Positions 1 through 4,506 of a stretch of DNA of 5,504 nucleotides are shown one piece after another. The position numbers and the translations under genes were made by a program. The DNA is from an uncultured bacterium (GTDB lineage: Bacteria; Patescibacteriota; Minisyncoccia; CAIUEV01). Below the pieces are notes generated by a model. The model was given only the letters and a program-made list of their open reading frames with translations, was not told the DNA's origin and searched no databases. The stretch covers positions 1-5,504 of the forward strand of contig CAIUEV010000072.1 of NCBI GenBank assembly GCA_903898335.1, written 5' to 3'. How positions within the stretch are numbered: the first letter of the stretch is position 1; the number at the start of each line of letters is the position of its first letter.

Positions 1-1
1 C

Positions 2-169
2 ACTAAAGATATTGGAAGTCCGGGAATCCCCATAAGTAAAAAGGTTTTATCCAATCAGCAAGCGTGTCAAAAAGAATCGGAGATACTAATGGATCAATTT
101 AATCAAGAAGTAGAAATTGCCTATAGCCAATACTATGATGAATACTACTCTGATTGTCTCTCTAAATAG
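2..169 (+). CDS. C-terminal end of an unknown protein (5' end outside window)
   Basis: An open frame runs from the left edge to a TAG at 167-169 and gives the last 55 residues of a protein. I do not recognise it. The tail is polar, ends in a tyrosine-rich stretch (AYSQYYDEYYSDCLSK) and holds two cysteines. No in-frame start with a plausible leader is needed: the frame is open to the edge, although the internal ATG at 89-91 could in principle start a very short product. It lies 20 bases upstream of the next gene on the same strand, so it is probably co-transcribed with the small membrane protein and the lipoprotein that follow. Most of those neighbours are envelope proteins, so this may be one too, but that is inference from position only. 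Confidence 0.6.
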   Translation, partial: TKDIGSPGIPISKKVLSNQQACQKESEILMDQFNQEVEIAYSQYYDEYYSDCLSK

Positions 170-189
170 TTTAATAATAAGTTTTTAAA

Positions 190-363
190 ATGGAAACACT
201 TAAAAAAACTGGTTTATTTATCTGTTTATGGATCAGTGTCTTATCAATTATAGATTTAGTCCGTGGGTCTGAATATTATTTTGATGAAAATATTTTGGGA
301 GCTACGGCATTATCTATAATTATTGTTTATGTTTGGGGCAAAATAAATAATAAGTATTTATGA
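190..363 (+). CDS. Small two-helix membrane protein, unknown function
   Basis: A 57-residue protein begins at ATG 190 and ends with TGA 361-363. Residues about 8-24 and 35-50 are strongly hydrophobic, separated by a short charged loop (RGSEYYFDEN), so it should be a helical hairpin in the inner membrane. The lysines at 5-6 and at 51 and 55 suggest that both ends face the cytoplasm. The leader is A/T-rich without a Shine-Dalgarno sequence. The stop overlaps the start of the downstream lipoprotein gene in an ATGA arrangement, which is typical of translationally coupled genes and is the best evidence that this short frame is real. No family is recognised. Confidence 0.6.
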   Translation: METLKKTGLFICLWISVLSIIDLVRGSEYYFDENILGATALSIIIVYVWGKINNKYL

Positions 364-629
364 TGGGAAATGTTTATAAACAGAAAAAGATAATTCTACC
401 TATATTAATTTTATTTTCAGTGCTGTTGCTGTCGGGCTGTGATTCAGATAATCAAAGCTTGGATACCGGTGAAAAAACATTCAAGGGAAACGCTTGTACC
501 GATGATTGCTCAGGGCATGAAGCTGGCTATAATTGGGCTGAAGAAAAAGGAATAACTGACCCAGATGATTGTGGCGGGAAATCCGATTCATTTATAGAAG
601 GATGCCGGAGCTACGCCGAAGAACAATAA
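360..629 (+). CDS. Small lipoprotein with a cysteine-rich DCSGHEAGYNWA-type tail
   Basis: This 89-residue protein has a basic N-terminus, a hydrophobic segment at about 11-25 and a lipobox LLSGC ending at Cys27, so it should be lipidated and anchored on the outer face of the membrane. The mature part is only about 60 residues: a short acidic linker, then a compact domain with Cys46, Cys50, Cys71 and Cys82, enough for two disulfides. Its pattern is C-x3-C-SGHEAGYNWAEE, then DCGG-x-S-x-SF-x-EGC. I believe this pattern recurs in small exported bacterial proteins, but I cannot name a function. The start at 360 overlaps the stop of the preceding gene by four bases; the next ATG (363) would give one residue less. 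It probably belongs to one operon with the genes on either side. Confidence 0.8.
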   Translation: MMGNVYKQKKIILPILILFSVLLLSGCDSDNQSLDTGEKTFKGNACTDDCSGHEAGYNWAEEKGITDPDDCGGKSDSFIEGCRSYAEEQ

Positions 630-672
630 CGGTTTCCTTAAAGTTCTTATAATTACAATTAAAATTTAAAAA

Positions 673-1278
673 ATGAAAACCAAAAAACTCATTACCCTAA
701 CCTTGATTCTAGTAACTCTCGGGATGATTTCAACAACCATCTTCGATATACGTTTGGATGGAATACAAATAGTAGAAGCGAAAAAAGTTAAAATAAAGGA
801 CCATCAAAGAAGATACGACTATTTGATAGGGCTTGGAATAACTGAATCTTTCATTAAACAATACACAACTAAAAGATTAACAAAAGCTGATGTAGATAAT
901 ATTGTTAGGCTTTGGGATAGTGAAGAAAGTAATTCTAATGTGAAAGTTTATGACTTCACGTTGACTTGCAACTCTTCAAATCCAGAGGCCGAGGCGGACA
1001 AAATTATTCCTGACGATTCTGACCCCGGAGAGTCGATTCTCTATAAAAAATTCGCTTTTTCAGAGATAAAGTTAGCTTCCATGCCAAACATGCAATTGTA
1101 TGAGAAAAGCGCGATATATTTAGGAACAAATGAGGAATCGTGGTCTAAAACTGATCCGATTTTTTATACCGAAGGCTATTTATGGCTTTATTATGGAAGC
1201 AAGGAGGATTCTCTTGGAGATAATGGAAGGTGCTTAGTGAATCTCCCCACTAATTACAGACTTTTCATTTACGAATAA
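673..1278 (+). CDS. Exported protein of unknown function, 201 residues
   Basis: The protein starts KTKK and has a hydrophobic core at about 6-24, followed by a possible signal peptidase site after VEA (residue 36). It could instead remain anchored by the N-terminal helix. The mature part begins with a basic, helical region (YDYLIGLGITESFIKQYTTKRLTKADVDNIVRLWD is the run around residues 49-82) and continues into a more beta-like C-terminal half rich in Tyr and Trp. It holds two cysteines, 99 and 187, which could pair outside the cytoplasm. I recognise no family. The start has an A-rich leader and no Shine-Dalgarno. It follows the lipoprotein gene by 43 bases on the same strand, with no terminator seen between them, and its stop is followed six bases later by a copy of the window's dispersed repeat. 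Confidence 0.75.
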   Translation: MKTKKLITLTLILVTLGMISTTIFDIRLDGIQIVEAKKVKIKDHQRRYDYLIGLGITESFIKQYTTKRLTKADVDNIVRLWDSEESNSNVKVYDFTLTCNSSNPEAEADKIIPDDSDPGESILYKKFAFSEIKLASMPNMQLYEKSAIYLGTNEESWSKTDPIFYTEGYLWLYYGSKEDSLGDNGRCLVNLPTNYRLFIYE

Positions 1279-1283
1279 TTTCC

Positions 1284-1308
1284 TATAAACTAAATCTGAC
1301 GCTGTGGC
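1284..1308 (+). repeat. Dispersed repeat, left-half copy
   Basis: These 25 bases differ at a single position (T/C) from 2992-3016. Both begin TATAAACTAAATC and end GACGCTGTGGC, and both start within six bases of the stop codon of a plus-strand gene (1278 and 2986). Beyond 1308 the match to the longer copy ends, so this is a half copy. It sits in the short gap between two convergent genes, where I see no intrinsic terminator. Confidence 0.75.
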
Positions 1309-1348
1309 AAAGAGTGCTCCATAGTAAAAGCTATAGTAAATAAATCGG

Positions 1349-1789
1349 TTAATAAACAGTATCTGCTATTTTTTTAGTTTTTTTACATCTAGGATAGCGA
1401 GGGCATCTCCAAAAGCTCCCCCGTCTTTCTTCTACTTTTATCATTCTTTCACCTGGATGTTTTGGACAATGAGGGTCATTTTTATGTTTTTCTTCATATA
1501 TTTTTTTTGCTAGTTCTTTTTCTTCCCTTATTCTTTTTTCAGCAAATTTACTCATTCTCTTATAGGAATAAAAACAACCAGCAATTCCGGAAAGAAAACT
1601 TAAGAAACCAACTGCATTTTGAGGGTCGTTATTTACACCGCCATGGTGAGAACAAGCTCCTTGGCGTCCAATAGAGGGGGAATGCCATCCATCTTCACAT
1701 ATTACAGGACCAACCATGGCTTGTCCAATTAAATTTAGTCCGAAGAAAATTAAAATACCAATAATTACCGAAGTGATTTCTTGAGACAT
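1349..1789 (-). CDS. Small membrane protein with DUF3761-like motif and topoisomerase-type zinc ribbon
   Basis: This 146-residue protein reads as four parts. Residues about 5-27 form a transmembrane helix. Residues 31-52 (CEDGWHSPSIGRQGACSHHG and on) match the C-x-DG-x-x-S...GACSHHGGV signature I associate with DUF3761, a short domain common in secreted or membrane proteins. Residues about 59-76 form a second helix, followed by a basic, lysine/glutamate-rich coiled stretch (78-103). Residues 108-137 resemble the C-terminal zinc finger of DNA topoisomerase I: CPKHPGERM, a basic loop, FWRC, then C-x5-C of the form CPRYPRC. His111 replaces the second cysteine of the usual C4 set. With both ends inside, the DUF3761-like part would be external and the zinc ribbon cytoplasmic. 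It is convergent with the upstream gene and divergent from the Fic gene. Function unknown. Confidence 0.75.
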   Translation of the reverse strand: MSQEITSVIIGILIFFGLNLIGQAMVGPVICEDGWHSPSIGRQGACSHHGGVNNDPQNAVGFLSFLSGIAGCFYSYKRMSKFAEKRIREEKELAKKIYEEKHKNDPHCPKHPGERMIKVEERRGSFWRCPRYPRCKKTKKIADTVY

Positions 1790-1863
1790 ATTCTACAAGT
1801 GTGAGTAAAAAATTATAGTCAAAAATAAATCTAAAAAAAGAAGATTCCCAAAATTATTTTAAC

Positions 1864-1942
1864 ATAAAATTTTAGATGCTTTGGCAATTTAGTCTCTGAT
1901 TAATCATAAACCAAGTTCGAACATCGTTCACAATGTTCCGCC
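1864..1942 (+). repeat. Dispersed repeat, near-complete copy upstream of the Fic gene
   Basis: The right half (1899-1942) matches 3040-3082 almost base for base: ATTAATCATAAACCAAG, then TTCGAAC, then a hairpin-like core ending CCGC. The left part (1864-1885) is a degenerate match to the left half of the 2992 copy, with GATGCTTTGGC against GACGCTGTGGC. The core GAACAT...ATGTTC can fold into an imperfect stem. The copy occupies the 255-base gap between the divergent zinc-ribbon and Fic genes; the rest of that gap is A/T-rich and holds the Fic promoter region. Confidence 0.75.
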
Positions 1943-1994
1943 AAGTATCAATTTAAAAAAAATATAAAAAAACAAGAAAAATTTGGATTATTTC

Positions 1995-2035
1995 TTAATA
2001 TGGTATATGCTCAATATAGAGTTAAACCATATTAA
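1995..2035 (+). promoter_or_regulatory. Perfect 10-bp inverted repeat (likely operator) upstream of the Fic gene
   Basis: TTAATATGGT at 1995-2004 and ACCATATTAA at 2026-2035 are exact reverse complements, separated by 21 bases, and the right arm ends nine bases before the Fic start codon. Between the arms lies a possible -10 box, TATAGA (2015-2020), 17 bases from a weak -35 candidate TTCTTA (1992-1997) that overlaps the left arm. The arm spacing, about three DNA turns centre to centre, suits binding of a dimeric repressor to one face. The Fic protein carries its own C-terminal helix-turn-helix, so autoregulation is a natural guess, but it is only inference. Confidence 0.55.
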
Positions 2036-2044
2036 AAAAAATTT

Positions 2045-2986
2045 ATGAATTATCTAGACAAAAGTTTGATTAACCGATTAGAGGAAAAACTGAACAAGAT
2101 TAACGGATTAAGACCCCTTCCGTCTGCTTTGGTCAAAAAATTGCAAGAACAGTTTAGAATTGAAATGACTTATAATTCTAATGGGATAGAGGGAAACAGT
2201 TTGACTCTCAAAGAAACATTTTTGGTATTAAGCGAAGGAATTACAATAAAAGGGAAGCCCTTAAAAGATCATCTGGAAGCTAAAAATCATCATGAAGCTT
2301 TAGAGTATCTCTCCGACTTGGTTGAAAAAGATAAACACCACACGGTATCGGAAATATTGATTCGTAATTTACATCAAATTATAGTTCAAGAAACCGATAG
2401 GAACTGGGCGGGCAAATATCGAAATAGCAATGTTGTCATTGGCGGAGCGGATCATACTCCCCCAGACGCATTAGAAGTCCCCAAGGAAATGAAAAGATTA
2501 ATAACCTGGTTGCAAAGAAATATAAAAAAATTGCATCCGGTGGAACTGGCGGCTCTCGCCCATCATAGATTGGTTTATATACATCCATTTTTTGATGGGA
2601 ACGGTCGGACTGCCAGATTGTTTATGAATTTGATTTTAATGCAAAGAGGTTATCCTCTAGTGATTATACTCAAAAACGATCGCAAAAAATATTACGAGGT
2701 ATTATCCCAAGCGGATAAGGGAGATTTTTCAAAACTAGTCCGTTTTATCGCTCAAAGCGTAGAAAGATCTCTTGATATATATCTGAGAATTATTACTCCC
2801 AGTAGAGTAAAAAAAGAAAGATATTTACCCCTCTCCGAGATCAGCTCGAAAACCTCATTCTCGGCTAAATATCTCAATTTATTAATTCGCCAAGGGAAAT
2901 TGGAGGCTTATAAACAAGGAAGGAATTGGCTTACCAGTCTTGAGGCGGTAAGCAGATATTTAGAAGGCAGGGCCAGAAAAAGATAG
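2045..2986 (+). CDS. Fic-family protein AMP-transferase (class II, N-terminal inhibitory motif) with C-terminal HTH
   Basis: Fic enzymes transfer AMP, or occasionally another nucleotide moiety, from a nucleotide to hydroxyl side chains of target proteins in the cytoplasm. The active-site motif is complete at residues 180-191, HPFFDGNGRTAR, with catalytic His180, metal-binding Asp184 and Arg188/Arg191. An N-terminal Fic_N-type region (about 20-90) contains the inhibitory helix motif S45-x3-E49-G50 (SNGIEG), whose glutamate normally blocks productive ATP binding; this makes it a self-inhibited class II protein. The flap region that positions targets is visible at about 119-150 (GKYRNSNVVIGGADHTPP). 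Residues about 260-308 form a helix-turn-helix of the winged or excisionase type, ending GRNWLTSLEAVSRYLE. Length (313) is normal and no residue is missing. The ATG lies in an A-rich leader without Shine-Dalgarno. The gene stands alone, flanked by repeat copies and followed by a strong terminator. Confidence 0.95.
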   Translation: MNYLDKSLINRLEEKLNKINGLRPLPSALVKKLQEQFRIEMTYNSNGIEGNSLTLKETFLVLSEGITIKGKPLKDHLEAKNHHEALEYLSDLVEKDKHHTVSEILIRNLHQIIVQETDRNWAGKYRNSNVVIGGADHTPPDALEVPKEMKRLITWLQRNIKKLHPVELAALAHHRLVYIHPFFDGNGRTARLFMNLILMQRGYPLVIILKNDRKKYYEVLSQADKGDFSKLVRFIAQSVERSLDIYLRIITPSRVKKERYLPLSEISSKTSFSAKYLNLLIRQGKLEAYKQGRNWLTSLEAVSRYLEGRARKR

Positions 2987-2991
2987 TCAGT

Positions 2992-3082
2992 TATAAACTA
3001 AATCCGACGCTGTGGCGTAAATTAAGCCGTCATTTCCGAATTAATCATAAACCAAGTTCGAACGTCGTTCACAATGTCCCGC
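2992..3082 (+). repeat. Dispersed repeat, most complete copy, downstream of the Fic gene
   Basis: This is the only copy in which both halves are clear. Positions 2992-3016 match 1284-1308 with one difference, and 3040-3082 match 1899-1942 with a few. It begins six bases after the Fic stop codon and ends just before the terminator at 3091. With the copy at 1864-1942 it flanks the Fic gene as a direct repeat about 1.1 kb apart. Confidence 0.85.
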
Positions 3083-3090
3083 AGAACACC

Positions 3091-3117
3091 AAAAACCGCA
3101 TTAGTATGCGGTTTTTT
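3091..3117 (+). terminator. Strong intrinsic terminator, probably bidirectional
   Basis: An 11-bp perfect stem (AAAAACCGCAT at 3091-3101 with ATGCGGTTTTT at 3106-3116) encloses a four-base TAGT loop, and the 3' arm runs into six Ts. It ends transcription of the Fic gene. The five As on its left give a T run on the minus strand as well, so it can also stop transcripts coming from the convergent Nudix genes, whose last stop codon lies about 45 bases to the right. Confidence 0.9.
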
Positions 3118-3162
3118 GCTTAATTTTCAATATTTTCTACTAAGTTACAATACTATGGTTAT

Positions 3163-3555
3163 TCAAAGTTTTTTGAATTCTTCTTTTATCCACTCTGGAT
3201 AATCACCTGAAATAATTTTTTCTTTATCTATCCACTCATAATTTGTGTGCTCTCCGCTTAGTCTGAACCCTCCACTGACAAATTCAGTCAAAAAAGTTAT
3301 ACCAACCAAGTGCAAATTATCCTTTACGAATCCCCAGACGCGCGAAGGCTTTAAGATCTTAATCTTTATTCCTATCTCTTCATCGACTTCCCTTCTTAAA
3401 CTTTCCTCGGCATTTTCACCAAATTTCATTCTTCCTCCAGGAATATCTATTTCGTTTGGATTTATTTCTTCGGTATCACTTTTGTAGATAACTAGATATT
3501 TGCCTTCTTTGTTTTTTATAATTGCTTTTGTGGCAACACCAAATTTTCTTTCCAT
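3163..3555 (-). CDS. Nudix hydrolase, 130 residues
   Basis: Nudix enzymes cleave a nucleoside diphosphate linked to another group, using Mg2+. The Nudix box G-x5-E-x7-REUxEExGU is complete at residues 41-63: GRMKFGE, seven residues, then REVDEEIGI. The metal-binding glutamates 56, 59 and 60 are present. The sequence before the box (EINPNEIDIPGG) and the C-terminal YEWIDKEKI element fit a short single-domain MutT-like enzyme. Substrate cannot be read from the sequence. The ATG follows a run of As without Shine-Dalgarno and lies five bases after the stop of an upstream open frame, so it is most likely translated from one message with the second Nudix gene. The context TAAAAAAAATGGAA is identical at both Nudix starts, which hints at a shared leader origin. 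Confidence 0.92.
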   Translation of the reverse strand: MERKFGVATKAIIKNKEGKYLVIYKSDTEEINPNEIDIPGGRMKFGENAEESLRREVDEEIGIKIKILKPSRVWGFVKDNLHLVGITFLTEFVSGGFRLSGEHTNYEWIDKEKIISGDYPEWIKEEFKKL

Positions 3556-3560
3556 TTTTT

Positions 3561-3749
3561 TTATTTATTCCACTTGTTTATTAAAGCGTTTTCTAAATCA
3601 ATAATTTCAGCGTCATTGGCTTTCTTTTCTGGAAAAAAATTAGAGAAGAAATAAAAGAAATCTGAGTATAGTGTTTTTTTAATATTAAATTTTCTTACGT
3701 CTTTATTTCCGACTTTAACCGAGGCTTTATTTATTATAACTTTAAAAAT
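3561..3749 (-). pseudogene. Open frame between the two Nudix genes, no normal start codon
   Basis: On the minus strand a frame stays open from just after a TAA at 3750-3752 to a TAA at 3561-3563, about 60 codons. The translation looks protein-like: a basic start (NKASVKVGNKDVRKFNIKK), an aromatic stretch (LYSDFFYFFSNFFPEKK) and a helical end (AEIIDLENALINKWNK). It contains no ATG, GTG or TTG in a usable place; only ATT or ATA codons are available near its beginning. Its end fits the spacing of an operon gene (five bases to the next ATG), and its beginning overlaps the end of the upstream Nudix gene. It may be the 3' remnant of a gene truncated when the upstream Nudix gene arrived, or a gene with a rare start. 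No family recognised. Confidence 0.4.
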
Positions 3750-4180
3750 TTATTCTCAAAACCATATTCAAAATAACTCTTGTTTAGATTTTCAAGAACA
3801 AATTTCACATGCTCAACAACTTGATCTGGAAGACCATCAAAATTAAACCACTCTATTTTTTCACATTTATCCGTCTCCATATTTTTTAATTTTCCTTTCC
3901 AGACACTACAATAAGAAAAAAAATGCAATCTTTCTCCCCTATCATCTTGATGATGCATTAATATAGGTTTGCTTAAATCTTTGACATTGATCTTGACTCC
4001 CACTTCTTCTTTCACTTCTCTTACCATTGCTTGTCGTATAGTTTCGTTGGAGTTAAGTCTCCCAGCGGGAACGGACCAATAACCATCCTTAAAGCCGGTA
4101 TTTATTCTTTTTGCTAATAAAATAGAGTTTTCTCTTATTAAAAAGACATGTACTGCAATTGGTAAAAGTATGTTTTCCAT
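3734..4180 (-). CDS. Nudix hydrolase, 148 residues
   Basis: A complete Nudix box lies at residues 40-62: GRLNSNE, seven residues, then REVKEEVGV. It is preceded by KDGYWSVPAG and followed by a conserved-looking block with His-His-Gln-Asp-Asp (75-79), ER-x-HFFSY and a KIEWFNFDGLPD element. This layout recalls the Nudix subgroup whose members have an N-terminal VFLI core, an RxxTGxxDGxW segment and a C-terminal Wf-x-x-x-LP. I cannot assign the substrate. It is not a recent duplicate of the other Nudix protein in this window: outside the box they share little. It is the first gene of the minus-strand pair, with an A-rich leader and no Shine-Dalgarno. Three 11-bp tandem repeats lie 50-83 bases upstream. 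Confidence 0.92.
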   Translation of the reverse strand: MENILLPIAVHVFLIRENSILLAKRINTGFKDGYWSVPAGRLNSNETIRQAMVREVKEEVGVKINVKDLSKPILMHHQDDRGERLHFFSYCSVWKGKLKNMETDKCEKIEWFNFDGLPDQVVEHVKFVLENLNKSYFEYGFENKFLKL

Positions 4181-4230
4181 TTTTTTTACTTTATTTAATC
4201 ACATATAGTTCTTTTTTAAACCAAAAAAAT

Positions 4231-4263
4231 AATCGCGCAAGAATCACGCAATAATCGCGCAAG
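4231..4263. repeat. Three tandem 11-bp repeats upstream of the Nudix genes
   Basis: AATCGCGCAAG, AATCACGCAAT and AATCGCGCAAG follow one another without gaps at 4231, 4242 and 4253. The first and third are identical; the middle one differs at two positions. The spacing of one helical turn places equivalent bases on the same face of the DNA, as expected for side-by-side regulator sites. Their position suggests control of the minus-strand Nudix genes, but no protein is identified. Confidence 0.65.
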
Positions 4264-4282
4264 AAAAAGTCCCTGCATATTG

Positions 4283-4336
4283 AAACCATCTTCGAACATC
4301 GTTCACGATGTCCCGCCAAATGATCAGTCTCTGATT
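4283..4336 (+). repeat. Dispersed repeat, right-half copy with rearranged flank
   Basis: AAACCA (4283-4288) followed by TTCGAACATCGTTCAC and GATGTCCCGCCAA (4291-4319) matches the right half of the 1864 and 2992 copies. The left half is absent. The 11-base string AGTCTCTGATT at 4326-4336, here to the right of the core, occurs to the left of the core in the first copy (1891-1901), so parts of the element have been reordered. This copy has the best-paired core stem: ACATCGT with ACGATGT. Confidence 0.75.
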
Positions 4337-4342
4337 CTGCTC

Positions 4343-4360
4343 TTGTTCTGAACGGAACAA
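4343..4360. repeat. Short inverted repeat TTGTTC-N6-GAACAA
   Basis: Six-base arms at 4343-4348 and 4355-4360 are perfect reverse complements around a six-base spacer. It lies next to the right-half repeat copy and shares its GTTC/GAAC word content, so it may belong to the same element. No T run follows, so it is not a terminator. Confidence 0.45.
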
Positions 4361-4420
4361 TCTTCTTTCGTTTCTTTTGGTGTTGGATATTGTTTTTTTG
4401 TAGATCAGGGGTCATTTTAG

Positions 4421-4448
4421 TTGCATAAACTCGGATTTTTGCTATTAT
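4421..4448 (+). promoter_or_regulatory. Probable sigma-70 promoter of the NTPase-CYTH gene
   Basis: TTGCAT at 4421-4426 and TATTAT at 4443-4448, with a 16-base spacer, are each close to the -35 and -10 consensus. Transcription would start near 4455, leaving a leader of about 50 bases before the ATG at 4507. Confidence 0.55.
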
Positions 4449-4493
4449 ATAAAGCTACTTTAAGTAGAAAAGTAACTTAACACAAAAATCCGA
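4431..4493. promoter_or_regulatory. Perfect 11-bp inverted repeat spanning promoter and leader, with an inner palindrome
   Basis: TCGGATTTTTG (4431-4441) and CAAAAATCCGA (4483-4493) are exact reverse complements 41 bases apart. The left arm fills the spacer of the predicted promoter and the right arm abuts the ribosome binding site. Between them, CTACTT-T-AAGTAG (4455-4467) is a separate palindrome at the expected transcription start. If the promoter call is right, the left arm is not transcribed, so the pair acts as DNA (operator) rather than as an RNA hairpin. Confidence 0.5.
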
Positions 4494-4501
4494 AAAGGAG
4501 G
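4494..4501 (+). promoter_or_regulatory. Strong Shine-Dalgarno site
   Basis: AAAAGGAGG ends five bases before the ATG at 4507, an ideal match and spacing. It is the only clear Shine-Dalgarno in the window; the other complete genes start after plain A/T-rich leaders. It fixes the start of the NTPase-CYTH gene. Confidence 0.85.
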
Positions 4502-4506
4502 CACGG

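Larger units (their letters stand above)
4181..4506. other. Divergent intergenic region (326 bases)
   Basis: This gap separates the start of the minus-strand Nudix pair from the start of the plus-strand NTPase-CYTH gene. From left to right it holds an A/T-rich Nudix leader, three tandem 11-mers, a right-half copy of the dispersed repeat, a small hairpin, the promoter of the NTPase-CYTH gene with an inverted repeat around it, and a strong ribosome binding site. I see no convincing gene in it. Confidence 0.7.

Noticed and set aside
1462..1674. A 70-residue plus-strand frame
   Set aside because: It is antisense to the zinc-ribbon membrane protein gene, which has recognisable motifs in its own frame.
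1917..1930. LexA-type box (CGAAC...GTTC) in the repeat copies
   Set aside because: The Gram-positive SOS box needs four bases between CGAAC and GTTCG. All three copies have three bases and lack the final G, and they are not placed consistently at promoters.
2045..2986. Fic as toxin of a two-gene toxin-antitoxin pair
   Set aside because: No small antitoxin gene lies next to it, and the inhibitory motif is inside the protein itself (residues 45-50), so it is a self-regulated class II enzyme.
2992..3082. Integron attC sites, suggested by a repeat between each gene block
   Set aside because: The elements lack the paired RYYYAAC and GTTRRRY core sites at their ends and are not extended palindromes, genes lie in both orientations and some blocks hold more than one gene, and no integrase is in the window. 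The cassette-like layout is kept as a finding without this label.
3245..3487. An 80-residue plus-strand frame
   Set aside because: It is antisense to the first Nudix gene, including its complete Nudix box.
4191..4415. A 74-residue minus-strand frame in the intergenic region
   Set aside because: It runs through the dispersed repeat, the hairpin and the tandem 11-mers, in a frame other than the one in which the repeat peptide is conserved. Its sequence is basic and low in structure-forming pattern. Most likely chance.
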